From assembly GCA_041748075.1 (NCBI GenBank), contig JBGTDX010000143.1, positions 1 to 64,000 on the forward strand: a DNA stretch of 64,000 bases. The letters run 5' to 3'. This stretch comes from JBGSYJ01 sp041748075. Lineage in GTDB: Bacteria; Acidobacteriota; Thermoanaerobaculia; Gp7-AA8. The notes below the pieces were generated by a model. It had not been told where the DNA came from and did no database searches. It saw only the letters and a program-made list of their open reading frames with translations. Shown here one piece after another: positions 34,901 through 43,080 of this stretch. Position 1 is the stretch's first letter; every line of letters starts with the position of its first letter. The translations under genes and the position numbers were made by a program.

Positions 34901-35797
34901 TCAGCGGTCCAGAATGCCCTCGAGTGCAGGCCCGAGCGAGACATCCCGGAATTCGAACGATTCGCCGATAGCGCGTTTCGGGATCACCCTCTGGCTCCCG
35001 AGCAGCAGCGCGTCCGCCATCTCACCCAGCGCGAGACGCAGTGCCGGCGCCGGCGCCGGAATGAAGCTCGGCCGCTTCATCACCGAGCCGAGGGCCTCTG
35101 CAAACTCACGGTTGCGAACAGGCTCGGGCGCCGTCGCGTTGTATGTGCCTCTCACCTCCGGCGTCTCGATTGCCCATCGGATCATCTCAATGATGTCCTC
35201 GAGGCTGATCCACGACATCCACTGGCGGCCGCTGCCTGTGGGCCCACCGGCGAAGAGCCGGAACGGGATCATCATTTTCGGGAGAGCTCCGCCGTCCCTG
35301 CCAAGGATGATTCCGAACCGGAGAATCACCAGGCGTGCGAGCGGGCTCGCCGCGTTCGCCGCCGCTTCCCACTTTCGAACGACATCCGCGAGGAAATCGT
35401 CGCCACCAGTCGACTCTTCAGTGAGAACTTCGTCCCCCCGCGAGCCGTAGAACCCGATCGCCGAGGCGTTGACCAGGGCTCGTCCTTTTCGGTCGGACAT
35501 TCGCATCGCCGTCGTGATGGCAGTGGTCGCCGCGATCCTGCTGTCGAGGATTGCCTTCTTGCGCGCTTCGGTCCAGCGCCCATCCGCGATGCTCTCTCCT
35601 GCAAGGTTCACCACGACATCGGCGTCCGCCACATCCTTCTGCCATGGCCCCGGACGCCCCGGATCCCATTCGATCCCCCGGCCGTCCCGAACCTTCGACG
35701 CGTTCCGCGACAGGACCGATACATCGTGGTCGTCGGCAAGCGCATCCACCAGCGGCTGACCCACGAAGCCGGTTCCGCCTGCAACGATGATTTTCAT
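34901..35797 (-). CDS. TIGR01777-type NAD(P)-dependent epimerase
   Basis: About 298 residues from ATG 35797, which starts MKIIVAGGTGFVGQPL, the Rossmann dinucleotide site of extended SDR proteins; 15 further codons upstream are unsupported. The family (SDR39U1 / YfcH-like) keeps NASAIGFYG with the catalytic-type Tyr near residue 110 and RLVILRFGIILGRDGGALPKM near 160-180, and ends in a DUF1731 C-terminal segment (GEMADALLLGSQRV). The physiological substrate is not established for this family. It stands alone on the minus strand with a tsaD terminator upstream. Confidence 0.9.
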   Translation of the reverse strand: MKIIVAGGTGFVGQPLVDALADDHDVSVLSRNASKVRDGRGIEWDPGRPGPWQKDVADADVVVNLAGESIADGRWTEARKKAILDSRIAATTAITTAMRMSDRKGRALVNASAIGFYGSRGDEVLTEESTGGDDFLADVVRKWEAAANAASPLARLVILRFGIILGRDGGALPKMMIPFRLFAGGPTGSGRQWMSWISLEDIIEMIRWAIETPEVRGTYNATAPEPVRNREFAEALGSVMKRPSFIPAPAPALRLALGEMADALLLGSQRVIPKRAIGESFEFRDVSLGPALEGILDR

Positions 35798-35818
35798 CAG
35801 CGAAGCATACGTGAAGAA

Positions 35819-35894
35819 GGGACGAGGGACGAGGGACGCCAAAAAGCAAAAGCCCCGCGACGCGCGGGGCCCTTGCTGTGTAGGAGGTAGGAGG
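35819..35894. repeat. Short heptad words (GGGACGA and TAGGAGG) flanking the tsaD terminator
   Basis: GGGACGA recurs about 2.7 times (35819-35838) and TAGGAGG twice (35881-35894), both with 7-bp period, one each side of a terminator hairpin. No inverted partner arm is visible. A TTCACCT/TTCACCC pair at 35968-35982 has the same period. These look like decayed relatives of the heptad-word elements elsewhere. Confidence 0.5.
35841..35870 (-). terminator. Rho-independent terminator of tsaD
   Basis: Minus strand: GCCCCGCG, short loop, CGCGGGGC, followed by TTTTGCTTTTT. Eight-bp perfect stem about 105 bases after the tsaD stop, between tsaD and the epimerase start. Confidence 0.85.
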
Positions 35895-35976
35895 TGTTTC
35901 TTATGTCATGAGGTATACGAATCAGCCCCGCAAATGGTTCTGCCCTGGACTTCCATCCTTGATCCTTCTTCACCTT

Positions 35977-37038
35977 TCACCCTTCCCAACCGACCGGCAT
36001 CCTCGAGCGTGCCTGGACCCGGGTCGGATCGCCCGCCCCCCCCGCCCTCAGTCTCTGCAGCCCGGAAAACGCGATCATCGCGGCGTTGTCCGTACAGTAA
36101 ACCTTCTCGGGAAGGCGTACGATCACTCCCCGGCTCTCACCCCAGGCGGCGATGCGCTCCCGGAGAGGCCCATTCGCCGCCACTCCGCCCGAGAGCGCCA
36201 GCTCGGTCGGGGCATCCCCGCCGGCCTCGGGCCAGAGGCGTGAAAGGCGATCGAGGATCTGATCTCCGATCGCCTTCTGAAACGATGCACAGAAGTCTCT
36301 GAGCCGCTCCTTGGACTGAGCCGTCCCGTCGACCGGCGTGAGCTTCTCTTCCCTTGCCGTCCGGATTGCAGTCGCCTTCAGTCCCGAGAACGAAAAGTCT
36401 GTCGAAGCGTCTTTGAACTGCGCGATTCCGAACCGGAACCGCTCCGCGTCGCCGCCCTTCGCGATCCGCTCGACGTGTGGCCCTCCCGGATAAGGAAGGC
36501 CGATGAACTTGGCGACCTTGTCGAAGACCTCCCCGGCCGCATCGTCCCGCGTCCTGTTCAGCGCCACGATCGACGGCGTCGAACCCATTTGCACGTCATA
36601 GACAGATGAGTGGCCGCCGGAGACGACGAGACTGAAAAATCGGGGAGGCAGCGGAATGGCCGGTCCCTCACGCCGGAGATACGGCGAGACGATGTGCCCC
36701 TCGAGATGATTGACCGGAACGATCGGAAGACCGCGGCCCCAGGCCAGACCCTGCGCGGCGGCGACTCCAACGAGCAGGGCCCCGATCAGCCCGGGCCCGG
36801 CGGTGACGGCCACTGCACCGATCTCATCGAGGGTGACTCCCGCCTCCTCCAGAGCCTTTTTCAGCACGGGCATCATGTGCTCGAGATGCTCGCGCGACGC
36901 GATCTCGGGTACCACGCCGCCGAACGGCTGATGGCGGGCGATCTGGGAGGCTATGAGGTTGGACAGAACGGATCCGTCGTCGACCAGGACGGCAACGGAA
37001 GTTTCATCGCAGGAGGTTTCGATTCCAAGTATGAGCAT
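35977..37038 (-). CDS. tsaD: tRNA N6-threonylcarbamoyladenosine transferase TsaD
   Basis: Transfers threonylcarbamoyl from its adenylate to A37 of ANN-decoding tRNAs, with TsaB and TsaE. About 353 residues from ATG 37038 (MLILGIETSCDETSVAV, the family's standard opening). The metal ligands His111 and His115 are in VNHLEGH, and the C-terminal metal Asp is in YCTDNAAMIAF. The open frame extends 23 codons upstream, but that part is only translated family B repeat (period-7 words giving SFVIRHS), so it is not coding. tsaB, tsaE and rimI are not nearby. The start codon touches the repeat directly, so no normal ribosome site is visible. Confidence 0.95.
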   Translation of the reverse strand: MLILGIETSCDETSVAVLVDDGSVLSNLIASQIARHQPFGGVVPEIASREHLEHMMPVLKKALEEAGVTLDEIGAVAVTAGPGLIGALLVGVAAAQGLAWGRGLPIVPVNHLEGHIVSPYLRREGPAIPLPPRFFSLVVSGGHSSVYDVQMGSTPSIVALNRTRDDAAGEVFDKVAKFIGLPYPGGPHVERIAKGGDAERFRFGIAQFKDASTDFSFSGLKATAIRTAREEKLTPVDGTAQSKERLRDFCASFQKAIGDQILDRLSRLWPEAGGDAPTELALSGGVAANGPLRERIAAWGESRGVIVRLPEKVYCTDNAAMIAFSGLQRLRAGGAGDPTRVQARSRMPVGWEG

Positions 37039-37097
37039 GACGAATGACGAATGACGAATGACGAATGACGAATGACGAATGACGAATGACGAATGAG
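37037..37097. repeat. Family B heptad words, eight tandem copies of GACGAAT
   Basis: GACGAAT is repeated eight times without interruption (37039-37094, exact 7-bp period). It touches the tsaD start codon, so it forms the tsaD 5' leader. No opposite arm is visible, but a family C hairpin follows within 10 bases, as at the other two family B loci. Confidence 0.92.
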
Positions 37098-37106
37098 GGT
37101 AACCCA

Positions 37107-37200
37107 CGGTGTGTCATCCTGAGCGAAGCGAAGGATCCCCTGGCTCAAAAAGATACCGCAAGTCTTCAGGGGATCCTTCGCTGCGCTCAGGATGACACCG
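37107..37200. repeat. Family C inverted repeat, copy C2
   Basis: Arms GTGTCATCCTGAGCGAAGCG and the complement ending CAGGATGACACC, extended by CCCCTG/CAGGGG; about 30-base loop. A partial third arm (GGCTCAGGATGACACGGG) lies at 37242-37259. Located between divergent tsaD and valS. Confidence 0.9.
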
Positions 37201-37325
37201 TGGTTCATTGCTCGCCACAATGACCGTCCTGTCATTCGCAGGCTCAGGATGACACGGGCTCACCGCTGTGAGTCCGGGCAGCTCCGACTATAATGCGATT
37301 CGCTTAGTACGGACTGCACAACGCA

Positions 37326-39977
37326 ATGAAGGAACCCGACCTTCCAAAACGGTATGAACCGGCGAGCTTCGAGCGGCGCTGGTACGCGATGTGGGAAAGC
37401 GAAGGCTACTTCACTCCCGATCCCGACCAGACGGAAACGCCCGCCTTCTCGATCGTCATTCCGCCGCCGAACGTCACCGGACGCCTTCATACAGGCCACG
37501 CTCTGGTAAACACGCTCCAGGACATCCTGGTGCGCTGGAAGCGGATGTCAGGGTTCAACACCCTCTGGATGCCAGGCACCGATCACGCCGGAATCGCCAC
37601 GCAGATGGTCGTCGAGCGGGAGCTTGCGAAGGAAGGGCTGTCGCGAATCGAGATGGGGCGCGAGGAGTTCCTCCGGCGCGTCTGGGCCTGGAAGGAAGAC
37701 CATAAGGATCAGATCAAGGAGCAGCTCGTCCGGCTCGGCGTCTCGTGTGACTGGACGCGGGAGCGCTTCACACTGGACGAGGGGCTCTCGCGCGCGGTGC
37801 GGCACGTCTTCGTCACGCTGTTCAAAGAGGACCTGATCTACCGCGCCCTCGCCATGACCAACTGGTGCCCTCGATGCCGCACGGCAATCTCGGACATCGA
37901 GGTCGAACACCGCGAGCAGTCAGGAAAGATCTACATGCTCGAGTATCCGATGGCCGTCGAGGGGACGTCGCTGATCGTGGCGACCACCCGTCCGGAGACG
38001 ATGCTCGGCGACACGGCTGTCGCGGTGCACCCGGAGGATCCTCGATACAGGCATCTGATCGGAGGGATGGTCACGTTGCCACTGACGGGACGGACCATTC
38101 CCGTGATCGGAGACGCGATCCTCGTCGATCCCGAGTTCGGCACAGGCGTGGTCAAGATCACTCCCGCGCACGACAGGAACGATTACGAGGCGGGCGTCAG
38201 GAATGGGTTGTCTCAGATCCAGGTCATCGGCGAGGACGGACGAATGACCGCGGCTGCAGGCGACCAGTTCGCCGGGCTCGACCGGTTCGAAGCGCGGGAG
38301 AGAGTTCTCGAAGAGCTCGAGGCCGCCGGGCTGCTTCGCGAGACGAAGGAACACGTCAACGCCGTCGCCTTGTGCGGCAAGTGCGACACGATCATCGAGC
38401 CGATGATCTCCCGGCAGTGGTTCGTCCGGATCGCGCCGCTGGCCGGACCGGCGATCGAAGTGGTTCGCGACGGAAGAGTGACCATCACCCCACAGAGCTG
38501 GGAGTCGACGTACTTCAACTGGATGGAGAACATTCACGACTGGTGCATTTCCCGCCAGCTGTGGTGGGGCCACCGAATCCCGGCGTTCTACTGCAACTGC
38601 GGAGAGGTCGTCGTCTCCGAAGAGGACTCGCCGAGCTGCCCGAAGTGCGGAAGCTCGGATCTGAGCCAGGACCCCGATGTGCTCGATACGTGGTTCTCTT
38701 CCTCGTTGTGGCCGTTCTCGACGATGGGGTGGCCGGACGAGACGCGCGACCTGAAACTGTTCTACCCCACTGACACGCTCGTCACGGGGTTCGACATTCT
38801 TTTCTTCTGGGTCGCGCGGATGATCATGATGGGGATCCGCTTCACGGGACAGCCGCCATTTTCGAAGGTGTTTCTCAACGGTCTGGTTCGCGACGAGTTC
38901 GGCCAGAAAATGTCCAAGAGCAAGGGCAACGTGATCGATCCCATGGATGCGGTCGACGAGATGGGCGCCGACCCGGTGCGATTCACACTGGCGATTCTCA
39001 CCTCGGGCCGGGATATCCCTCTTGCGAAATCGCGCATGCAGGGCTATGCGGCTTTCGCAAACAAGATCTGGAACGCATCCCGCTTCTCGATGATGCACAT
39101 CGATACGGAGCTCCGTTCCGCAAAACCGATCAACCGCGACGAGCTGCGCATGGTGGAGCGCTGGATACTCTCGCGCGTCAATGCGGCCACCCACGAGGTC
39201 AACCGGGCGCTGTCGAACTTTCGCTTCGACGAGGCGGCCAATGCCGTCTACAAGTTCTTCTGGCACGAGTTCTGTGACTTGTACATCGAAATGGCCAAGC
39301 CGGTTCTGCTGGGCAAGCACGGCACTCAAGCTGATCAAAGGAGAGCGCGGCGAGTCCTGCTCGAGGCCCTCGACCGCTCGTTGCGACTTCTGCATCCGTT
39401 CATGCCGTTCATCACCGAGGAGCTGTGGCAGAAGCTGGGAGGAGTCGAGCCCTCGATCATGATCGCGCCGTATCCGATCAGCGAAGACGTTCTCGACGAC
39501 CCGGAAGCCGAGCGGCTTGTGACGATCGTTCAGGAAATGATCACAACCGTTCGCAACGTCCGGGTGGAAAGAGGCTTCACGCACTCGGATCGCTTTCGGC
39601 TCGTCATTCAGGCGGACCGAACCCGGGATGCCGCATTCTACGAAGCGAACGCCTACCTGCTGGTCGAGCTCGCGCGTTTGTCCGAGGTCGTGATCAACGG
39701 CAAAGCGTCCGGAGATGCGCATCGCGATGTCGTGGGCGGTGTTCCGATCGCCATCGATTTTCCGGAGAAAGTACTAACCGAGGAACAGCTCGCGAGAATC
39801 AGCCGGGACATCGAAGGCCTCGAAAAGGAGCTCACCGGAATCGAAGCGCGGCTTTCGAACGAACAGTTCATCGAACGAGCTCCCGCGGCCGTGGTCGATG
39901 GAGCGAGGTCACGAAAGAAGGAGATTCTCTCCAGGCTGAAGACCCTGCGACAGAATCTCGTCGTGAGGACCGCATGA
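37326..39977 (+). CDS. valS: Valyl-tRNA synthetase
   Basis: Class I synthetase that charges tRNA-Val, with editing of mischarged Thr. 883 residues, full length. Opening PKRYEPASFERRWYAMWE, HIGH-type motif HTGH at 55-58 (PPPNVTGRLHTGH), the editing domain (about 195-345) with TTRPETMLGD, WWGHRIPAFYC near 407, and KMSKS at 528-532 (GQKMSKSKGN). A zinc-like CNC/CPKC pair occurs near 415-440. The C-terminal 60 residues form the ValS coiled coil (KVLTEEQLARISRDIEGLE, with LEKELTGIEARLSN). The ATGA overlap with birA means translational coupling. Confidence 0.97.
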   Translation: MKEPDLPKRYEPASFERRWYAMWESEGYFTPDPDQTETPAFSIVIPPPNVTGRLHTGHALVNTLQDILVRWKRMSGFNTLWMPGTDHAGIATQMVVERELAKEGLSRIEMGREEFLRRVWAWKEDHKDQIKEQLVRLGVSCDWTRERFTLDEGLSRAVRHVFVTLFKEDLIYRALAMTNWCPRCRTAISDIEVEHREQSGKIYMLEYPMAVEGTSLIVATTRPETMLGDTAVAVHPEDPRYRHLIGGMVTLPLTGRTIPVIGDAILVDPEFGTGVVKITPAHDRNDYEAGVRNGLSQIQVIGEDGRMTAAAGDQFAGLDRFEARERVLEELEAAGLLRETKEHVNAVALCGKCDTIIEPMISRQWFVRIAPLAGPAIEVVRDGRVTITPQSWESTYFNWMENIHDWCISRQLWWGHRIPAFYCNCGEVVVSEEDSPSCPKCGSSDLSQDPDVLDTWFSSSLWPFSTMGWPDETRDLKLFYPTDTLVTGFDILFFWVARMIMMGIRFTGQPPFSKVFLNGLVRDEFGQKMSKSKGNVIDPMDAVDEMGADPVRFTLAILTSGRDIPLAKSRMQGYAAFANKIWNASRFSMMHIDTELRSAKPINRDELRMVERWILSRVNAATHEVNRALSNFRFDEAANAVYKFFWHEFCDLYIEMAKPVLLGKHGTQADQRRARRVLLEALDRSLRLLHPFMPFITEELWQKLGGVEPSIMIAPYPISEDVLDDPEAERLVTIVQEMITTVRNVRVERGFTHSDRFRLVIQADRTRDAAFYEANAYLLVELARLSEVVINGKASGDAHRDVVGGVPIAIDFPEKVLTEEQLARISRDIEGLEKELTGIEARLSNEQFIERAPAAVVDGARSRKKEILSRLKTLRQNLVVRTA

Positions 39978-40747
39978 CTCCCATCGACACCAGAGCTCTC
40001 GCTTCCCGCCTGCAAACGATCGAATCGGTGGCGCTGATCTCGAAGGCGACATCCACGAACCTTCTCGGACGTAGAATCGCCGAGGAGTGCATCGAGAACG
40101 AGCTTCCATTTCCTTCCGCCGTCGTGATCGCCCGCGAGCAGACCGAGGGCAAGGGGCGCATTTCCAGAGCATGGTTCTCACCGAAGGACAAAGGGATCTA
40201 CGCCACGATCCTCCATTCCCGATCCGCGGAGAATCTTGCACTTCTCCCTCTCGAAGTCGGCATCATGGTCGCATCCTTCCTGCGCGAAACCTACGGTCTC
40301 GACGCCCGAGTGAAGTGGCCGAACGACGTTCTCGTTGGTGGAAAGAAGATTGCCGGCATTCTCATCGAGGCAAAGTCCCACGAAGAATCGGTCTCATTGA
40401 TGATCGGCATCGGAATCAATGTCGAAGCCCTCGGTGCGGAGGCTCCCGAAGGGGCGACCTCGATCGCAGATGAGGCGGACCCGAACCAGGCCGTGGATCT
40501 CGGCTCCGCTACCGAGGCGTTCATTGAACATCTCGACGCCGGACTGGGGCGGAAGCCCGACAGCGAGACGATTCTCTCCGAGTGGCGCGGACTGTCCACT
40601 CACCAGAAGGGCGACCGCATATCGGTTTACCTGCCTTCGGGCGAAGTGAGCGGAACCTGGGATGGTATCGACGAGCAGGGCCGCGCGGTCGTCCGCCACG
40701 GGGACCAGGTCACGCACGTAGCGGCGGGTGATCTGATCGTTCTCTAA
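39974..40747 (+). CDS. birA: Biotin--[acetyl-CoA-carboxylase] ligase, without DNA-binding domain
   Basis: Makes biotinyl-AMP and attaches biotin to the carrier protein of carboxylases. 257 residues. The biotin/ATP loop EQTEGKGRISRAWFSP (G-x-G-R-x-G-R-like) is near 56-71, VKWPNDVLVGGKKIAGIL near 113-130, and a C-terminal SH3-like domain (YLPSGEVSGTWDGIDEQG). There is no N-terminal helix-turn-helix, so it is a class I, non-regulatory ligase. The start ATG overlaps the valS stop (ATGA). A convergent rpiA-coaX pair lies downstream; birA and coaX are often neighbours or fused in other bacteria. Confidence 0.94.
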   Translation: MTPIDTRALASRLQTIESVALISKATSTNLLGRRIAEECIENELPFPSAVVIAREQTEGKGRISRAWFSPKDKGIYATILHSRSAENLALLPLEVGIMVASFLRETYGLDARVKWPNDVLVGGKKIAGILIEAKSHEESVSLMIGIGINVEALGAEAPEGATSIADEADPNQAVDLGSATEAFIEHLDAGLGRKPDSETILSEWRGLSTHQKGDRISVYLPSGEVSGTWDGIDEQGRAVVRHGDQVTHVAAGDLIVL

Positions 40748-40812
40748 CGGGAAGCCACCGTGTCATCCACCCGCTGCTAATGAACCTCTCCGAACCGGGA
40801 GGGATGTAGAAA

Positions 40813-40917
40813 CACGTCATCCTGAGCGAAGCGAAGGATCTCCTGAAGAGGATCGAGCACCGCAAACGAGATCCTTCGCTTCGCTCAGGATGACGTGGCC
40901 TCGCTCAGGATGACACG
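40813..40917. repeat. Family C inverted repeat, copy C3, with an extra half arm
   Basis: Arms CACGTCATCCTGAGCGAAGC and the complement ending GCTCAGGATGACGTG, plus an extra CTCAGGATGACACG (40904-40917). The rpiA stop codon (TGA on the minus strand, 40905-40907) is part of the extra arm, so the last several RpiA residues are repeat-encoded. Confidence 0.9.
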
Positions 40918-41603
40918 CTCGTTCGCTTTCGGTGACTGACACCATCGGGTCCGGCGATGAACGCATCGGACGCCTCGTCGGGAAAGAAGCCCGTGTCGAC
41001 CACACCGGCGTGACCGCGCAATTCGGCCACCACGTCCGCAATCTCGCGCGCACCAATCAGAAAGTCCAGCGTGTGGTGCCCTTCGTCGGTGACGAACGTC
41101 GCGCCGTCTTTCTGTCGAAGCGACACCTCGAATCCAACCCCGAGGAATCGATCCAGAAGCAGCCGGCTGGCGAATGCCACGACTTCCACCGGGAAGGGTC
41201 CCTCTCCGAGTTTCGCAACTTCTTTCGTATGGTCTGCGATCACGATGAATCGGTCGGCCGCCTGCTCGACGATCTTCTCCCTCAGCAGTGCGCCTCCGCG
41301 ACCCTTGACGAGACGTAGCTCGGAGTCGATCTCGTCCGCACCGTCGACGGCGATGTCGAGACGCTGGACATCTGCGAGCAGCGCGACCGTCAGACCGAGC
41401 GAGCCGGCCAGCCTCTCGGTCGCATTGGATGTACAGACACAGATCAGGTCCTGTAGTGAACCGGTGCTGACCGCCTCCCCGACGAGCTTTACGAACTCTT
41501 CGGCCGTGCTGCCCGTCCCGAGGCCGAGCTTCATTCCACTTCGCACTTCTTTTACAGCGGCGCGCGCTGCGGCAATCTTGAATGGACGCAGATCCGTCAT
41601 CAT
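40905..41603 (-). CDS. rpiA: Ribose-5-phosphate isomerase A
   Basis: Interconverts ribose 5-phosphate and ribulose 5-phosphate in the pentose phosphate pathway. 232 residues. Family motifs: GMKLGLGTGSTAEEFV near 22-37, DGADEID with the catalytic Asp near 93-99, KGRGGALLREKIVEQAA with catalytic Glu near 104-120, and VVDTGFF near the end. The tail HRKRTSVSS goes beyond the usual RpiA C terminus and is read from the family C3 repeat, which also gives the TGA. Its start overlaps the coaX stop (ATGA), so the two are coupled. Confidence 0.95.
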   Translation of the reverse strand: MMTDLRPFKIAAARAAVKEVRSGMKLGLGTGSTAEEFVKLVGEAVSTGSLQDLICVCTSNATERLAGSLGLTVALLADVQRLDIAVDGADEIDSELRLVKGRGGALLREKIVEQAADRFIVIADHTKEVAKLGEGPFPVEVVAFASRLLLDRFLGVGFEVSLRQKDGATFVTDEGHHTLDFLIGAREIADVVAELRGHAGVVDTGFFPDEASDAFIAGPDGVSHRKRTSVSS

Positions 41604-42397
41604 CGCCTCCGGGCCTTGCCAGCGGTTAGGTTGCGATCGTAAATGATCTTCAGGCCACGCAGTGTCAGCTCGAGATCGACCCTGTCGATGTGGTCGCTGC
41701 CTTCGGAAAGCAGAGTTGCGAGGCCTCCCGTTGCTACGACCGTCTTCAGATCGGGAAGCTCGACCCGCACGCGGCCGAGAATTCCGTCGATCAGACCGAG
41801 GTAGCCGAAATAGATGCCCGACTGCATGCTCGCCACGGTGTTGGTTCCGATCAGATGATCGGGGCGTCGGATGTCGACACGCGGAAGCCGCGCAGCCCTC
41901 GCAAACAACGCTTCCGCTGAGATCGTGAGACCGGGAGCGATGATTCCTCCCAGATACTCGGCATGGGCAGACACTACATCGAACGTCGTGGCTGTTCCGA
42001 AATCAACGATCACGCTGGGACCACCGTAAAGCTCGAACGCGGCCACGGCGTTCACGATCCGGTCAGCACCCACTTCGAGAGGATTCTCCGTATGGATCGA
42101 GAGTCCCGTTCGGACACCCGGCTCGACGAAGAGAGGGGTGAGCCCGTAGTACTTTCGAATCATCTCCGCAATCGCGCTGTTTACCGGTGGCACGACGGAG
42201 GCTACGATCGCTCCCTCGAAAGGGCCGGGATGCACCGGAGAGCTCAACTGCGTAGCGAGAATCCCGTACTCGTCAGCCGTACGCTCACGCGCCGTAGCGA
42301 ACCGCCAGGAAGTCAGAAGCTGGTCCCCTCGAAAGACTCCGAGGACGATGTTCGTGTTGCCGACATCGACGACGAGCAGCGTTGAATCATTCGCCAT
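41600..42397 (-). CDS. coaX: Type III pantothenate kinase
   Basis: First step of coenzyme A synthesis, in the type III (CoaX) form that needs a monovalent cation and is not inhibited by CoA. 265 residues. Opening LLVVDVGNTNIVLGVF (phosphate-binding loop with the first Asp), EVGADRIVNAVAAFELY near 111-127 with the catalytic Asp, VIVDFGTATTFDVV near 133-146, and GGIIAPGL near 154-161. Overlaps rpiA by four bases. Convergent to the valS-birA pair across rpiA. Confidence 0.95.
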   Translation of the reverse strand: MANDSTLLVVDVGNTNIVLGVFRGDQLLTSWRFATARERTADEYGILATQLSSPVHPGPFEGAIVASVVPPVNSAIAEMIRKYYGLTPLFVEPGVRTGLSIHTENPLEVGADRIVNAVAAFELYGGPSVIVDFGTATTFDVVSAHAEYLGGIIAPGLTISAEALFARAARLPRVDIRRPDHLIGTNTVASMQSGIYFGYLGLIDGILGRVRVELPDLKTVVATGGLATLLSEGSDHIDRVDLELTLRGLKIIYDRNLTAGKARRR

Positions 42398-42414
42398 TCG
42401 GGGGAGTTTATAGT

Positions 42415-42439
42415 GAATTCAGAATTCAGAATTCAGAAT
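42415..42439. repeat. Family D heptad words (GAATTCA), copy D2
   Basis: GAATTCA is repeated three times at 7-bp period, followed by GAATC. A single arm, lying between the coaX start (42397) and the stop of the lipoprotein gene (42442). No complementary arm or conserved core is visible. Confidence 0.85.
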
Positions 42440-42441
42440 CT

Positions 42442-43026
42442 CTAACCGGGGGCCTTCCTCACCGTCAGATCGAATTTCCAGCCGTGGTCCCAGTAGAACG
42501 ATGCAAGTGATACGAACGGCTTGTTGAGCGGTTTGTCGATCTTCGTCTCGAACATCGGGTAGTACTCCGTCGGATTCACGTAGTACCAGACCACCTCGGC
42601 GCTGCCGACCGTGGGCTCGGATGGATGGCGGATGAAATTGCGGAGTCCCTCGACCTTTTTCTCGGCAATGCGAGCGCGGTAAACCGGGCCCCTGGCGCTG
42701 GGCATCGTTCCGAGAATCGGGAAGCCTTTCTGTGTCGCCTTCGCAATGTAGGTCTCGGTGCCATCGGCCTCTTTCTGCTCGGTCACGGTGACGAGTCCCG
42801 CTCGCTCGAGGTTGCGCAGCGTCCTGACCGCAAGCTCGTCATAGTCATCTTTCGGGGACTTCGGACCGTAGGAGACGCGCTGGGGCACTTCCGCATATAC
42901 GGGCTCGCTGAGAAAGATCGTCGACATCACGAGGGACTCCGCCATCTCCTCGGTCAGCGGATCGGGCTTCGCGCAGGCGGTGAGCAGAATCGAGAGAGGC
43001 AGGATCAGCAGGAAGAGTTTCTTCAT
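42442..43026 (-). CDS. Uncharacterised lipoprotein
   Basis: 194 residues. Clear lipoprotein signal MKKLFLLILPLSILLTAC (Cys18). I do not recognise the family. The body (about 25-190) is rich in beta-like segments and has VPQRVSYGPKSPKDDYDELAVRTL, best recognised by the YGPKSPKDDYDEL stretch, a winged-helix-like pattern DELAVRTLRNLERAGLVTVTE near 63-83, and a C-terminal half with aromatic residues (VVWYYVNPTEYYPMF). Lies 54 bases downstream of lon on the same strand and may be co-transcribed with it. Function is unknown. Confidence 0.75.
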   Translation of the reverse strand: MKKLFLLILPLSILLTACAKPDPLTEEMAESLVMSTIFLSEPVYAEVPQRVSYGPKSPKDDYDELAVRTLRNLERAGLVTVTEQKEADGTETYIAKATQKGFPILGTMPSARGPVYRARIAEKKVEGLRNFIRHPSEPTVGSAEVVWYYVNPTEYYPMFETKIDKPLNKPFVSLASFYWDHGWKFDLTVRKAPG

Positions 43027-43080
43027 GGCATCACCTCATTGTGGGGTCAGAGCGCGCGGCGCCTGGTTCATCACGAAACG

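Noticed and set aside
37039..37107. N-terminal extension of TsaD
   Set aside because: Period-7 translated repeat (SFVIRHS); TsaD family starts at MLILGIETSC.
37920..39722. A 600-codon minus-strand open frame
   Set aside because: Fully antisense to valS with no recognisable domain; typical mirror frame of GC-rich coding DNA.
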